This document shows positions 1-8,600 of a stretch of 12,306 bases of DNA, piece by piece. The notes below the pieces were generated by a model. That model was given only the letters and a program-made list of their open reading frames with translations, was not told where the DNA came from and did not search any database. The position numbers and the translations under genes are program-made. The stretch's first letter is position 1; each line of letters begins with the position of its first letter. Source of the DNA: Flammeovirgaceae bacterium UBA5867 (GTDB lineage: Bacteria; Bacteroidota; Bacteroidia; Cytophagales; Cyclobacteriaceae); NCBI GenBank assembly GCA_002432545.1, contig DJFR01000268.1, positions 1 to 12,306 of the forward strand, written 5' to 3'.

Positions 1-738
1 CGGACTGACTACAGGCCCGTTACTGCAGGCATGTTTGGTTACATAGCCCGGTCCCCAGGTAATACCACCACGCTCGGTTCCATTGACATCCAGCGTGCAG
101 TCCCATCCATCCAGTACATACTCGGTGAGGTACTCGGCCTTTTGCAGATACTCGGCATTGTCTGTGAGTTTATAGGCTTCGAGCAATTCACGGATGAGCC
201 ACATCTGGTCATCATATACATTTTCGACTCCTGCCACTTGTGCTGATCCTTTGGAGCCACCGCGATTTACACCGTATACCGACCATTCTTTGGTTTGTGT
301 ATAGGAGGTCAGTTCGAATGTTCCCATATAGTAATCTGCATTTTCATACAGGCTGTGCAGCAATTCGGAATACTTGTTGAAATGCTCGTTGTAAAGTGCA
401 GCGTTACCGTGTTCTTTCTGTGCTTCAAGTCCGTGAAGGATTGCATTCACAGCTTCGATAGCACTGGTATACATCCATATACTTCCCTTCTCTTCCGAGC
501 GGACGTTGGTATAGGGATTATAGTAACGGGCCATCGCCATACCATCTCCGGTGAAGTGCGCGGAAACAGCATTGTCAGTAAGCTCCATGGCTCTGCGAAG
601 GTTTTGTTCCGAGAGACTCACCTCGTTGGGCGGATCAACCGGGTTATCATCAGACGGGTCGCTACAAGCCGCTATCACCATCAGGAAGACGAGACTTGAA
701 GTAGTAATGGTGCGAAGTAGTGTCATGGTATATTTCAT
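1..738 (-). CDS. GH76 family alpha-1,6-mannanase-like lipoprotein (3' end outside window)
   Basis: The minus-strand frame is open from an ATG at 738 to the window edge, giving 246 residues with no stop; the C-terminal part is missing. Residues 1-25 form a lipoprotein signal peptide (hydrophobic LVFLMVIAAC, lipid-attachment Cys25), followed by an acidic, Pro-rich linker (SDPSDDNPVDPP) typical of surface-exposed Bacteroidota lipoproteins. The rest reads as an (alpha/alpha)-type helical enzyme with GH76 hallmarks: VYDDQMW at 174-180, whose Asp pair 176/177 matches the catalytic DD of the family; the helix motif LLEAYKLT; and GGITW at 224-228 followed by SNGP at 239-242. GH76 enzymes are endo-acting alpha-1,6-mannanases or related transglycosidases, so the likely substrate is an alpha-mannan backbone of the fungal cell-wall type. 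The ATG lies only 4 nt after the stop of the upstream lipoprotein gene, so the two are almost certainly co-transcribed. The family call is strong; exact specificity is inferred. Confidence 0.87.
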   Translation of the reverse strand, partial: MKYTMTLLRTITTSSLVFLMVIAACSDPSDDNPVDPPNEVSLSEQNLRRAMELTDNAVSAHFTGDGMAMARYYNPYTNVRSEEKGSIWMYTSAIEAVNAILHGLEAQKEHGNAALYNEHFNKYSELLHSLYENADYYMGTFELTSYTQTKEWSVYGVNRGGSKGSAQVAGVENVYDDQMWLIRELLEAYKLTDNAEYLQKAEYLTEYVLDGWDCTLDVNGTERGGITWGPGYVTKHACSNGPVVSP

Positions 739-742
739 TCTT

Positions 743-2551
743 TTATTTCAAGTTGATTGTGTGGAAGACCAGTTTGTTTTCACCTGTGTTAGCCTCTCCG
801 TTGTATACTCCCAATACGAGTGTCACATTTTTTCCATTGAATGAAGACAAGTCGTACACGAACGATGCATAGCCTTCCGGATTTCCGGCTCCGCCATCGC
901 CATGTTTAAATTTCCAGCAACCATCGGCTGCAGCACTGGCTACTTGTGCTGTGTTGGATTGAGGCGCTATATGTGTAACGGTACCATCGTCTTCAATAGC
1001 GGTAAGCTTGAAGTAAGTATAGTTGCTGCCAAAGTTGCGCGTGGTAAATGTCAGTTGATTGCTGCCGGCTGCTATCGCAAATTTTGCATACAGGTATGCT
1101 TCCGGTACGGTTGTACTTACATCAGCTGTGTTACGCGTTTTGAGAATATAGCCTTCAGACGGAAATACTTCGGGATCTTTTATCAGCGGAACGAAAGACC
1201 ACTCTGCTGCTACGTGAGACACATTGCGCCATGCACGGTAGGCATCTACATAGTTATCCCGATTACCGGATACAGGACTGAGACCGGTGAACGATTTTTT
1301 AGTATGCGGCATGGTAGAGCGTGCCGTTTCTTTCGTCAGCTTCCATCCCGGAACAACTTCATTGCCGGGCAGCCAATCCCAGTTTACAACCTTCTTGTCT
1401 GCAAAGCGAATTGCGCGGAGTACAAGTTGTTTCCAATAGTCGCCTGTAGCCTGGCGATATATACCTATGGCTATAACAACTTCTTTACCTATATAGCTGC
1501 TTAAGTCAAATTCAAAATCAGCATAATCTCCCGAGCCATACGTTTTGTTCTCACCGACTTTTACCGCGACAGGCTGTGCTGCCGAAAGATCAACTACCTG
1601 TACACCAAAGTGTGCCGGTGCTCCAGCGTCTGCGTTGTGCGTACGCAATCTTACCGAGAGTATCTTATTGTCTTCGGTAATCAGTTTGCTTCCATAGACA
1701 TACGAATCAAACACATTAAGATCAGCCGGATTGGTGCGTTGATCATCGCTGTTGCGTATTTGCAACGTTGTGCCCTCATTCTGTTCCTGCCATCCGCCCC
1801 AGAAATCAAGCGTAGACATATAGTTGCACGCCCAGTCCCAATGGGGATATGCATCAGCATTACGGCCGCCCCTATATTCGTTGTAGTACCATTTGCCGGA
1901 AGCGGAAAGATCATCGGCTGTTAACCCGCGAAGAACTTCCTGGCCTCCCATCGTTACATTCAACGTTACTATACCATCGATAAAATCAGCCGGTGTTACC
2001 GGTTTTGTAATGGTGATATAGTTTGGCTTTGAAAACGTGACGGTATAATTATCAACAATCAAATTTTCGATCGCATATATACCATCACTTCCGCTTGTAA
2101 CGGTTCCGGCAACGCCCACTGTAACCGTTACACCTGCGAGTGGCGCTCCGCTGTTTGTAGCATCGGTAATGGTTCCGATAATTTTTGCAGAAGCACTTAC
2201 CAGTGTAGCGTTTGTTGTGGCTGCATTGCCAGCATCAAAATCACCAGCCGTTATACTTTTACTGATCGTTAACCAGCCTGCTTTTGAGAAAGTGACGGCA
2301 TGAATTTTCAGGGATACATTTTCAATGGTGTATTTACCATCGGCTGCCGTTGTTGCTGATTTATCTTCTTCATTAACGCCCGACACGGTAACTGAAACAC
2401 CGGAGAGAGGTTGCCCTGCATCATCGGTAACAGTACCGGTTATGGTTCCGGAACTGCTGGTCGGATCATCTTCTTTGTCGCAGGCGTTCAGCGATAGCAT
2501 GAACACGCCCAGCAACACGATGCACGAAAAGAATCGTAGAGTTCTGATCAT
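743..2551 (-). CDS. Putative surface glycan-binding lipoprotein with two carboxypeptidase-regulatory-like repeats and two tandem beta-rich modules
   Basis: From the ATG at 2551 the protein has 602 residues and begins with a clean lipoprotein signal (MIRTLRFFSC..., lipobox LSLNAC, Cys24). The frame stays open upstream to ATGs at 2581 and 2638, but those would place a long polar leader before the signal peptide, so 2551 is preferred. Residues about 35-119 and 121-201 are two carboxypeptidase-regulatory-like (beta-sandwich) repeats; both show G-x-(I/V)-T-x-(A)-x-x-G-x-P-L-(S/A)-G-V near the start and an AVTFSK/TVTFSK strand. Then come two modules of about 185-215 residues that look related: the first ends with FEFDLSSYIGKEVVIAIGIY, the second with FVYDLSSFNGKNVTLVLGVY, each followed by a K-x-L-V-(L/F) strand. 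No catalytic motif is apparent. The position next to GH76 in a susCD locus, the lipid anchor and the aromatic-rich beta modules (many Trp/Tyr) suggest a SusE/F-like binding role. That function is inferred; the modules were not matched to a named family. Confidence 0.72.
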   Translation of the reverse strand: MIRTLRFFSCIVLLGVFMLSLNACDKEDDPTSSSGTITGTVTDDAGQPLSGVSVTVSGVNEEDKSATTAADGKYTIENVSLKIHAVTFSKAGWLTISKSITAGDFDAGNAATTNATLVSASAKIIGTITDATNSGAPLAGVTVTVGVAGTVTSGSDGIYAIENLIVDNYTVTFSKPNYITITKPVTPADFIDGIVTLNVTMGGQEVLRGLTADDLSASGKWYYNEYRGGRNADAYPHWDWACNYMSTLDFWGGWQEQNEGTTLQIRNSDDQRTNPADLNVFDSYVYGSKLITEDNKILSVRLRTHNADAGAPAHFGVQVVDLSAAQPVAVKVGENKTYGSGDYADFEFDLSSYIGKEVVIAIGIYRQATGDYWKQLVLRAIRFADKKVVNWDWLPGNEVVPGWKLTKETARSTMPHTKKSFTGLSPVSGNRDNYVDAYRAWRNVSHVAAEWSFVPLIKDPEVFPSEGYILKTRNTADVSTTVPEAYLYAKFAIAAGSNQLTFTTRNFGSNYTYFKLTAIEDDGTVTHIAPQSNTAQVASAAADGCWKFKHGDGGAGNPEGYASFVYDLSSFNGKNVTLVLGVYNGEANTGENKLVFHTINLK

Positions 2552-2650
2552 AAGGTTTGAAATGGTTTTTGGGTTGAACATTCGGTTTGCAAAAAAGCTT
2601 GTTGCTTTCGGATGGTCGTTCGCAACCATCGATTGCAATTCGAACGCAAA

Positions 2651-2693
2651 CGTTAACGCCCCCTGGTTAGATTATGGGTTAATACAGGGTTAA
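2651..2693. repeat. Helically phased direct repeats of GGTTA, possible operator
   Basis: GGTTA occurs at 2665-2669, 2677-2681 and 2688-2692, at intervals of 12 and 11 bp; the last two are part of GGGTTAA copies exactly 11 bp apart. A further CGTTAAC lies at 2651-2657. On the minus strand this reads as repeated TTAACCC. Spacing near one helical turn puts the copies on one face of the DNA, as expected for a regulator binding as a tandem array. The array lies roughly 100-140 bp upstream of the preferred start of the binding-lipoprotein gene. The repeats are seen directly; the regulatory role is inference. Confidence 0.35.
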
Positions 2694-2880
2694 CAGGCAA
2701 GAAAAAATCATTAATCGTTGAAATTCGGCCATATTCTCATGCATGCGGTCGAACAAATAGTTCAAAGCGAATACGCTCGACTTAAAATCTTTTTGGTGGA
2801 ATTGAGCTGATATCTTTCCACAACAGGATTCAAAACTTCGATATGGTTTTGAGATTGATACCTTGATAGCAAAAGCACAA

Positions 2881-2926
2881 ACCACGACAACTCCTGTTGG
2901 CTTTTTATTTTAGAGCTTATCGTGGT
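2881..2926. repeat. Inverted repeat ACCACGA/TCGTGGT with a nested small hairpin
   Basis: ACCACGA at 2881-2887 is the exact reverse complement of TCGTGGT at 2920-2926. Inside it, CAAC (2888-2891) and GTTG (2896-2899) enclose a 4-nt TCCT loop and are followed by a T-rich stretch. It could fold in a 5' leader of the hydrolase mRNA (start at 2981) or serve as a weak stop signal. No known riboswitch class was recognised, and a chance 7-bp repeat is possible. Confidence 0.25.
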
Positions 2927-2980
2927 GTGCGATCAAGTCGCGCTGAACATGTTGCCTGAGTCCCACAAAAATGATGAGCT

Positions 2981-3853
2981 ATGAGCAGACAAATTTTTAA
3001 CAGAACTATATCGGTTGATGGCGTGGATATTTTTTATCGCGAAGCCGGTGATCGGAAAAATCCATCGCTGTTGCTTCTGCATGGATTTCCCACATCATCT
3101 GTTATGTTTAAAAACCTGATGGTTGTACTCTCCGATACGTTTCACCTCGTTGCTCCGGATTATCCGGGTTTTGGGTTCAGTGCTTTCCCCGATAAAAATA
3201 ACTTTCAGTATACATTTAAAAATATAGCGACATACATCAACAGGTTTACGGATGAGATTGGTCTGACATCGTTCAGCATCTATCTGCACGATTATGGTTG
3301 TCCTATAGGGTTGCAGATATGTATGAGTCATCCGGAGAAAATAGAACGGATCATTGTTCAGAATGGCAATGCCTATATGGAAGGTATAGGTCCTGAATGG
3401 AATGAGACAAGGGATTATTGGGAACACCCGACAGAAGAAAAGAAAAAACGTGTGGCTGCATTTTTAAGTGAAGAAGGTGTCAAGATGCAATACATATCAG
3501 GACTATCAGACGAACAACTTACCCGCGTTAGCCCGGAAGCGTGGATGCTTGACTGGGAACGCATGTCCAGACCCGGCAATATTGATATGCAGTTTGAACT
3601 GAACTGCGATTACAAAAGCAATCTTGAAATGTACCCTGCATTTCAAAAATACCTGCGAACTTATCAACCACCCGCTTTAGTTATCTGGGGTAAACACGAT
3701 GTATTCTTCAATGTAAAAGAAGCGCCTTGCTATAAAAAAGATATACCGAACGCGAAGGTACACATTCTTGATTGCGGACACATGGCGTTAGAAACAAACT
3801 TTAATGAAGTATCAGGGCTTATCAGCAACTTTATGTCTGAAAAGAATAAATGA
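2981..3853 (+). CDS. Alpha/beta-fold hydrolase, epoxide hydrolase/haloalkane dehalogenase-like
   Basis: This 290-residue protein has no signal peptide, so it is probably cytoplasmic. The oxyanion-hole motif HGFPTSS is at 34-40. The nucleophile elbow is HDYG at 103-106, making Asp104 the nucleophile rather than a serine. The likely acid is Asp240 (WGKHD) and the catalytic His is His267 (DCGHMALE). An Asp nucleophile is typical of epoxide hydrolases and dehalogenases; haloalkane dehalogenases usually have HGNP and HDWG, and here both halide-binding positions differ (Phe36, Tyr105), which argues against dehalogenase activity. A cap region around 131-215 includes QNGNAY and LDWERMSRPGN, which I associate from memory with a widespread, poorly characterised hydrolase group. 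The gene is monocistronic, antiparallel to the PUL genes on both sides, and convergent with the SusD-like gene. Substrate unknown. An overlapping 9-codon frame at 2971-3000 precedes it and may be incidental. Confidence 0.85.
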   Translation: MSRQIFNRTISVDGVDIFYREAGDRKNPSLLLLHGFPTSSVMFKNLMVVLSDTFHLVAPDYPGFGFSAFPDKNNFQYTFKNIATYINRFTDEIGLTSFSIYLHDYGCPIGLQICMSHPEKIERIIVQNGNAYMEGIGPEWNETRDYWEHPTEEKKKRVAAFLSEEGVKMQYISGLSDEQLTRVSPEAWMLDWERMSRPGNIDMQFELNCDYKSNLEMYPAFQKYLRTYQPPALVIWGKHDVFFNVKEAPCYKKDIPNAKVHILDCGHMALETNFNEVSGLISNFMSEKNK

Positions 3854-3896
3854 CTGATGATATATATACTTTTCGATAACACGCCAGTCATACAAT

Positions 3897-3938
3897 AAAA
3901 AAAGAGTGCTGTCCTGATAATTACCGGGACAGCACTCT
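3897..3938 (-). terminator. Intrinsic terminator of the susCD transcript
   Basis: A 12-bp perfect stem (arms 3903-3914 and 3927-3938, AGAGTGCTGTCC against GGACAGCACTCT) encloses a loop of about 12 nt. On the minus strand the stem is followed directly by a run of seven T (A7 at 3897-3903 on plus). It lies about 30 nt beyond the SusD-like stop codon. On the plus strand the same hairpin has no T-run, so it would end the convergent hydrolase message only weakly. It implies that the binding-lipoprotein/GH76 pair further left needs its own promoter. Confidence 0.85.
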
Positions 3939-3967
3939 CCTATTCAACGGTGGCTATATATATATCG

Positions 3968-5593
3968 TTAATAGCCCGGGTTCTGATCCAGGTTTGCATT
4001 TTTATTGCGCTCCACCTGCGGAATCGGAAATAATGCTCTATACTCACCATGCGGTTCGTGCGAGAGCCACGACTTGGTAGTAAACACACCAAAGCGAATC
4101 AGATCCTGTCTGCGATGTGCCTCCTGGAAAAATTCATATCCTAGTTCATCCAGCATTCTGCCATACTGTATATCTTCGCCTCCTTCATCGGTAGTGCCGT
4201 GTACATCTCTGCGTCCATAGTCGTACGAACTACCTGCCAACAGTTCTGCACCTGTAACAGTAGCTTTCTCCGGATTGCTCTTGAAACTCCGTGCTCTAAC
4301 TTCGGTAACAATGGTAGCCGCAGCATCCGCACTACCTTTTCGAAGCAGACATTCCGCTTTCATCATGAGTATATCTGCATAGCGAAAGAAAGGAAAATCG
4401 TTATTGAGAATAGAGCCCGATCCTTTTGCATATTCAAATTTACCAAGACGAAGTCCGTGGTTTGCTTCTGCTGTATCCACTGCCGGTAATTCGTTTACCA
4501 ACTTTAATACCTGTCCTTTTTGAGCTCCGTTCTGCACAATCAACACATCGCCATTGGCTGAATATTGTACTCCGCGAATCCAGTTATCCCTGAAACGCGC
4601 ATCATCCAGTGTATCGAACGTATTAATGAATTGCGGAATAGCACATATACCACCCCACGGAGAATTTTGCAAATTATAGGTTGCCTGCATTTCCTGCGGC
4701 AATGTTTGCATGTGATGATCAAATGCATTCCAGTCAGCCCAGTATTGAACCAGGTAATTATCATCGTATACAAATGGCCAGATAATCTCTTTCGAGTTTT
4801 CATTATCGGTTACGAATACATTTTTCTGGTTGCCTTCCAATATATAGTTACCGGAATTTATAACAGCATCGCACTGTGCTATACATTCATCCCACTTGGT
4901 ACTACCGGTATAAACGCCAGCATTAAGGTACATTTTTGCCAGTAATGTATGTGCTGCCCATTTGTTCATTCTGCCATAGGTTGACTGATCTGTCTTATCG
5001 CTCAGCTGCTCTATATTATCCGCTATCTCTGCTACTATAAAATCAAATACTTCCTTCCGTGTGTTTTGTTCCGGCAGGTAATCGGCAGGAACATCAAAGT
5101 CAGTAACAATCGGAACATTTCCATACATATCGCAGAGTACCCAGTAGTACGATGCCCGTAACACTTTTAATTCTGCCAGCGAACTCTCTTTAAAATCGCC
5201 TGTAGGCACAAGATCATTTTCGATCTGGTATATAACTTTGTTACAAGTAGTGATTCCTTTATAGGCGCGTTGCCAGCAGGTATAAATGATAGCATCCTCT
5301 GCATTCCATTGGTGATAATGAAAGCGTCTGTAACCACCATCATCCACCCATCCCCAGGGACGTTTGGGGATCAGCAATTCATCTGTACTTATCTCTTGTG
5401 CCCAGAAGTAACTTTGCCATTTATTAAACAGATCCCGCCATGGTACATAAGCAGAAGCAATGAGTGAACCAACATCGCCTTCTGACGGATTAAACTGATC
5501 CGCTATAATTGTATCATAACTTTCGGTCTCAAGTTCTGTGCAGCTTACCATTGTAAAAAATGATAACAGCAGAAATATTTGTATTGCCTTCAT
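3968..5593 (-). CDS. SusD/RagB-like nutrient-binding outer-membrane lipoprotein
   Basis: The protein has 541 residues, in the normal range for SusD-like proteins. A lipoprotein signal ends at Cys18 (LLSFFTMVSC). The N-terminal SusD domain includes W-Q-R-A-Y-K-G-I-x-x-C-N at 107-117 and the hallmark stretch ASYYWVLCDMYGNVPIVTDF at 147-166, with the helical TPR-like part after it (KWAAHTLLAKMYLNAG, 211-226). The C-terminal part has FFRYADILMMKAECLLRKG, then E-F-x-x-E-x-x-R-R-Q-D-L-I-R-F-G, and ends with the characteristic LDQNPGY. SusD proteins cap the paired SusC barrel from outside and deliver glycan to it. The ATG at 5593 is 21 nt after the SusC stop, so the two are co-transcribed. The exact ligand cannot be read from the sequence; the adjacent GH76 gene suggests an alpha-mannan fragment. 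Confidence 0.95.
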   Translation of the reverse strand: MKAIQIFLLLSFFTMVSCTELETESYDTIIADQFNPSEGDVGSLIASAYVPWRDLFNKWQSYFWAQEISTDELLIPKRPWGWVDDGGYRRFHYHQWNAEDAIIYTCWQRAYKGITTCNKVIYQIENDLVPTGDFKESSLAELKVLRASYYWVLCDMYGNVPIVTDFDVPADYLPEQNTRKEVFDFIVAEIADNIEQLSDKTDQSTYGRMNKWAAHTLLAKMYLNAGVYTGSTKWDECIAQCDAVINSGNYILEGNQKNVFVTDNENSKEIIWPFVYDDNYLVQYWADWNAFDHHMQTLPQEMQATYNLQNSPWGGICAIPQFINTFDTLDDARFRDNWIRGVQYSANGDVLIVQNGAQKGQVLKLVNELPAVDTAEANHGLRLGKFEYAKGSGSILNNDFPFFRYADILMMKAECLLRKGSADAAATIVTEVRARSFKSNPEKATVTGAELLAGSSYDYGRRDVHGTTDEGGEDIQYGRMLDELGYEFFQEAHRRQDLIRFGVFTTKSWLSHEPHGEYRALFPIPQVERNKNANLDQNPGY

Positions 5594-5614
5594 ATACTTG
5601 ACTGTTTTCGATTT

Positions 5615-8600
5615 TTAAAAAGTAATATCAGCTCCGAGTGTAAAAGTCCGGGTAGTCGGATATTTATCCCGGTTATCAATGCCAGGCGCAAGTCCTGTCC
5701 AGTCAACTTCAGGGTCTATACCTTTATACTTCGTGATGGTAAATGTATTCATGGAAGATATATATAGTCTGGCCGAGCGAATTGCTTTCACCTTCAGATT
5801 ATTGAATCTATAGCCAAGCGTGATGTTGTCGATTTTCCAGAAGTCACCGTCTTCCACATAGTAACTATTGAATTCAAGTGGTATATTCTTATTCAACACG
5901 GCTTTACCAAAGATCTTATTATAGGCTGACTTTAACCGGTTATATCTTTCATCGCCTGTATTCTCATAATACATCCGCTGGTAGTTGATGATCTGATAGC
6001 CGAACGATCCGCGCATGGTAATACCCAGATCAAAATTTTTGTAGGCAATGGTATTGTTAAAACCTGCATGAAATTTAGGTATACCATTTCCGATGACTTT
6101 CTTATCGTCAAAACTGCGGTTGAAGTTAGCATAGTCTACACGCTCGCCTGCTTTGTTTTCATAGATCCAGTTTCCGTCATCCGTAACATCCACAACTTTG
6201 TACCCATGAAAATTACCAAGCTTCTTACCAATCTCTACCAGGTGCGTATAGGTTTGGATTGGTACGCCTGTATTCCCGGCAGTAAAGTAATTGGTTTCAA
6301 GTTTATATAAATCGTTGGACAGGCTTACAAGTTTGTTGGCATTGGTGGAGAAAAGGAATTGAGCTGTCCACTTGAAATCGGGAGTCTTGACAGGCACTAT
6401 TGACATACTGATTTCCAATCCTTTATTTTCCATCAGACCTACGTTAGCATTGGTAGAAGTATAGAGATTGGGTGGACTCGGCACCTGGTACTCGTATAGC
6501 AAGCCATCGATTCTGCGTATATAGTAATCGATACTACCGTAGAGGCGATCGTTAAAGAATCCATAGTCCAATCCGATATTATATTCCTTCTTCTCTTCCC
6601 AGCGTAAATCAGGATTGGGATTTGATGACGGCACCAGTGAACGCACCCAGCTGCCGTTGATCAAAAAGTAGTCGGAGTAACTCAGTGTAGCTACACCCAG
6701 AAAAGAATTCTTGGGAGGATTACCCGTTACACCAAATCCTGCCCGTAACTTCAGGTTATCCAGCGAAGATATACCTTGCATAAAAGACTCTTCATTTATT
6801 CGCCAGCCTACCGATATAGCAGGAAATGTACCCCACGGTTTTTTCGTACCATACAGCTGACTTGCTGCTTCGTGACGAACACTTGCCATCAGCAAATACT
6901 TGTCTTTGAAACTATAGGTTGCTCTCCCGAAAAAACTTATCAGGTTGGTTATTCCCCTATAGCTTCCCATAGCAGCTTTACCTTCTGCCAGTGCTTTACC
7001 GGTGCCTATATTTGCATAGCCAAAAGCATCGGTCGGAAAATCATAATTCTGCAGCCATGAGCCAAGCCATTCATTCTCCTGGTATGCGTAACCACCCAAT
7101 ACAGAAAATTCATGATCGTTGATGTTTTTCTTATACTCGCCCGTGAGTTCCAGGAACCGGTATATATTTTCATCATCACCGATGGACGCATAGCCGTTGC
7201 GACCATCACGTGTGGTGCTGATATGTTTCTTGGTTTCTGAATACCCACGTGACTGGTTGTTCTTATCATACGCCATGTTCGCATTTAAGCTCAATCCATC
7301 AATGGGAGTATACATTATGCGGGCGTTGTAGCGGGTATACTGACTTTTGTTTCGGCCATCACTCTCGTAGATCCGGGCCAGTGGATTATCATAATCAAAT
7401 ATACCCTCCTGAAACCAGTTGCCATCCTGGTCTTTTATAGGCGAAGTAGGATTTTGAATCATCATTTGCCGGTATGTCCATCCGTTAAAGCTATAGCCAT
7501 CACCGGTAGTGGTATATGTATTTTGTCTGCCGATAATACCCAGATTGAATTTAAGTTTATCGTTAAACATCGTGTGTACTATATCAACCCTTCCGTTGAA
7601 TACATCATTGTCTGATTTTAACATGATGCCGTTAAAGGCCCGGTAGTTAAAATTGAACAGGTAATTAGTAGTGCTGCTCCCCCCGCGAAATGTAAGGTTG
7701 TGTACTTGCGAGAATGGGTTTTGAGTTGTCTCTTTTAACCAGTCTGTGTTTGCGCCATTGTCCCAGGAAGCATCGCGCGTACCGTCCGCTATTTGCTGTC
7801 GATAGTCTGCTGCTGTAAGCATGTCCAGTTTGCGGGCAATTCGTTGCGTGCTTAACTGCACACTATAGTCCAGCGAGTTGATCTCGCCTTTCTTAAATCG
7901 TTTTGTTGTAATGAGTATAACACCGTTGTTACCACGTACACCATATATAGCGGCCGCTGAACCATCTTTTAATACATCGATAGACTCTATATCATTCGGT
8001 GCTACTGTATTCAAATCTCCGGGTATACCATCTACCAATACCAATGGCGTAATGTTCGCACCGTTAATCGTAGTGTTACCTCTTAGCAGAACCTGCACTC
8101 CGCTAGTCGGGTCTCCACTTGGATTCGCGATTGTCAAACCGGCAACTTTGCCTTGCAGTAATTGACCTGCATCTTTAACCGCCCCGGTAACAAAATCCTC
8201 CGACTTCACCGAAGCTATAGAACTTGTTACATCTGCTTTTTTCTGCGTGCCGTATCCAACCACTACAACTTCTTCCAGCGATTGGACATCGGGTGTGAGA
8301 CTAATGGAGAAATCAGTACGTGTACCAACCGGAACCTCCTGTGTCTGAAAGCCGATGAAAGAAAAAACAAGTATCGAATTTTCATTATCAACGGTCAGCG
8401 AGAAAGCGCCATTCGTATCAGTAGTCGTACCGTTGGTTGTCCCTTTCTCCAGCACATTTACACCGGGCAGCGACAGGTTTTGTTCATCTGTAACGACACC
8501 CGAAATACGTATGGCTGCGGGTTGCGTAGCATCGCTGTTGGCAGGCTGGTCTATAGAAGAGCGCTTCCGTGGCCGAAGGATTACCTGGTTGTTCAGCGTC

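Larger units (their letters stand above)
2552..2980. promoter_or_regulatory. Divergent intergenic region between the binding-lipoprotein gene and the alpha/beta hydrolase gene
   Basis: These 429 bases separate two divergently transcribed genes and should hold both promoters. I see no convincing Bacteroidota -33/-7 pair (TTTG ... TAnnTTTG) for either. The nearest on the plus strand is TATTTTAG at 2906-2913, which lacks a good -33. The region carries the phased GGTTA repeats listed separately and an inverted repeat at 2881-2926. A 68-codon minus-strand frame at 2679-2885 has no recognisable protein character and is treated as non-coding. Confidence 0.5.

Noticed and set aside
902..1504. A 200-codon plus-strand open frame opposite the binding-lipoprotein gene
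   Set aside because: It is antisense to a gene with clear domain structure and a lipobox; its Cys- and Arg-rich composition is typical of a shadow frame.
2679..2885. A 68-codon minus-strand open frame in the divergent intergenic region
   Set aside because: No recognisable domain, signal or sensible start context, and it overlaps the repeat elements; a chance frame is more likely.
2971..3000. A 9-codon frame overlapping the hydrolase start, considered as a regulatory leader peptide
   Set aside because: Too short to judge; its residues (MMSYEQTNF) have no attenuation pattern, and the two nearby ATGs can arise by chance.
3952..3976. GGCTAT/ATAGCC inverted repeat overlapping the SusD-like stop codon
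   Set aside because: Only 6-bp arms with a 13-nt AT-rich loop, and a much stronger terminator lies just beyond; probably incidental.
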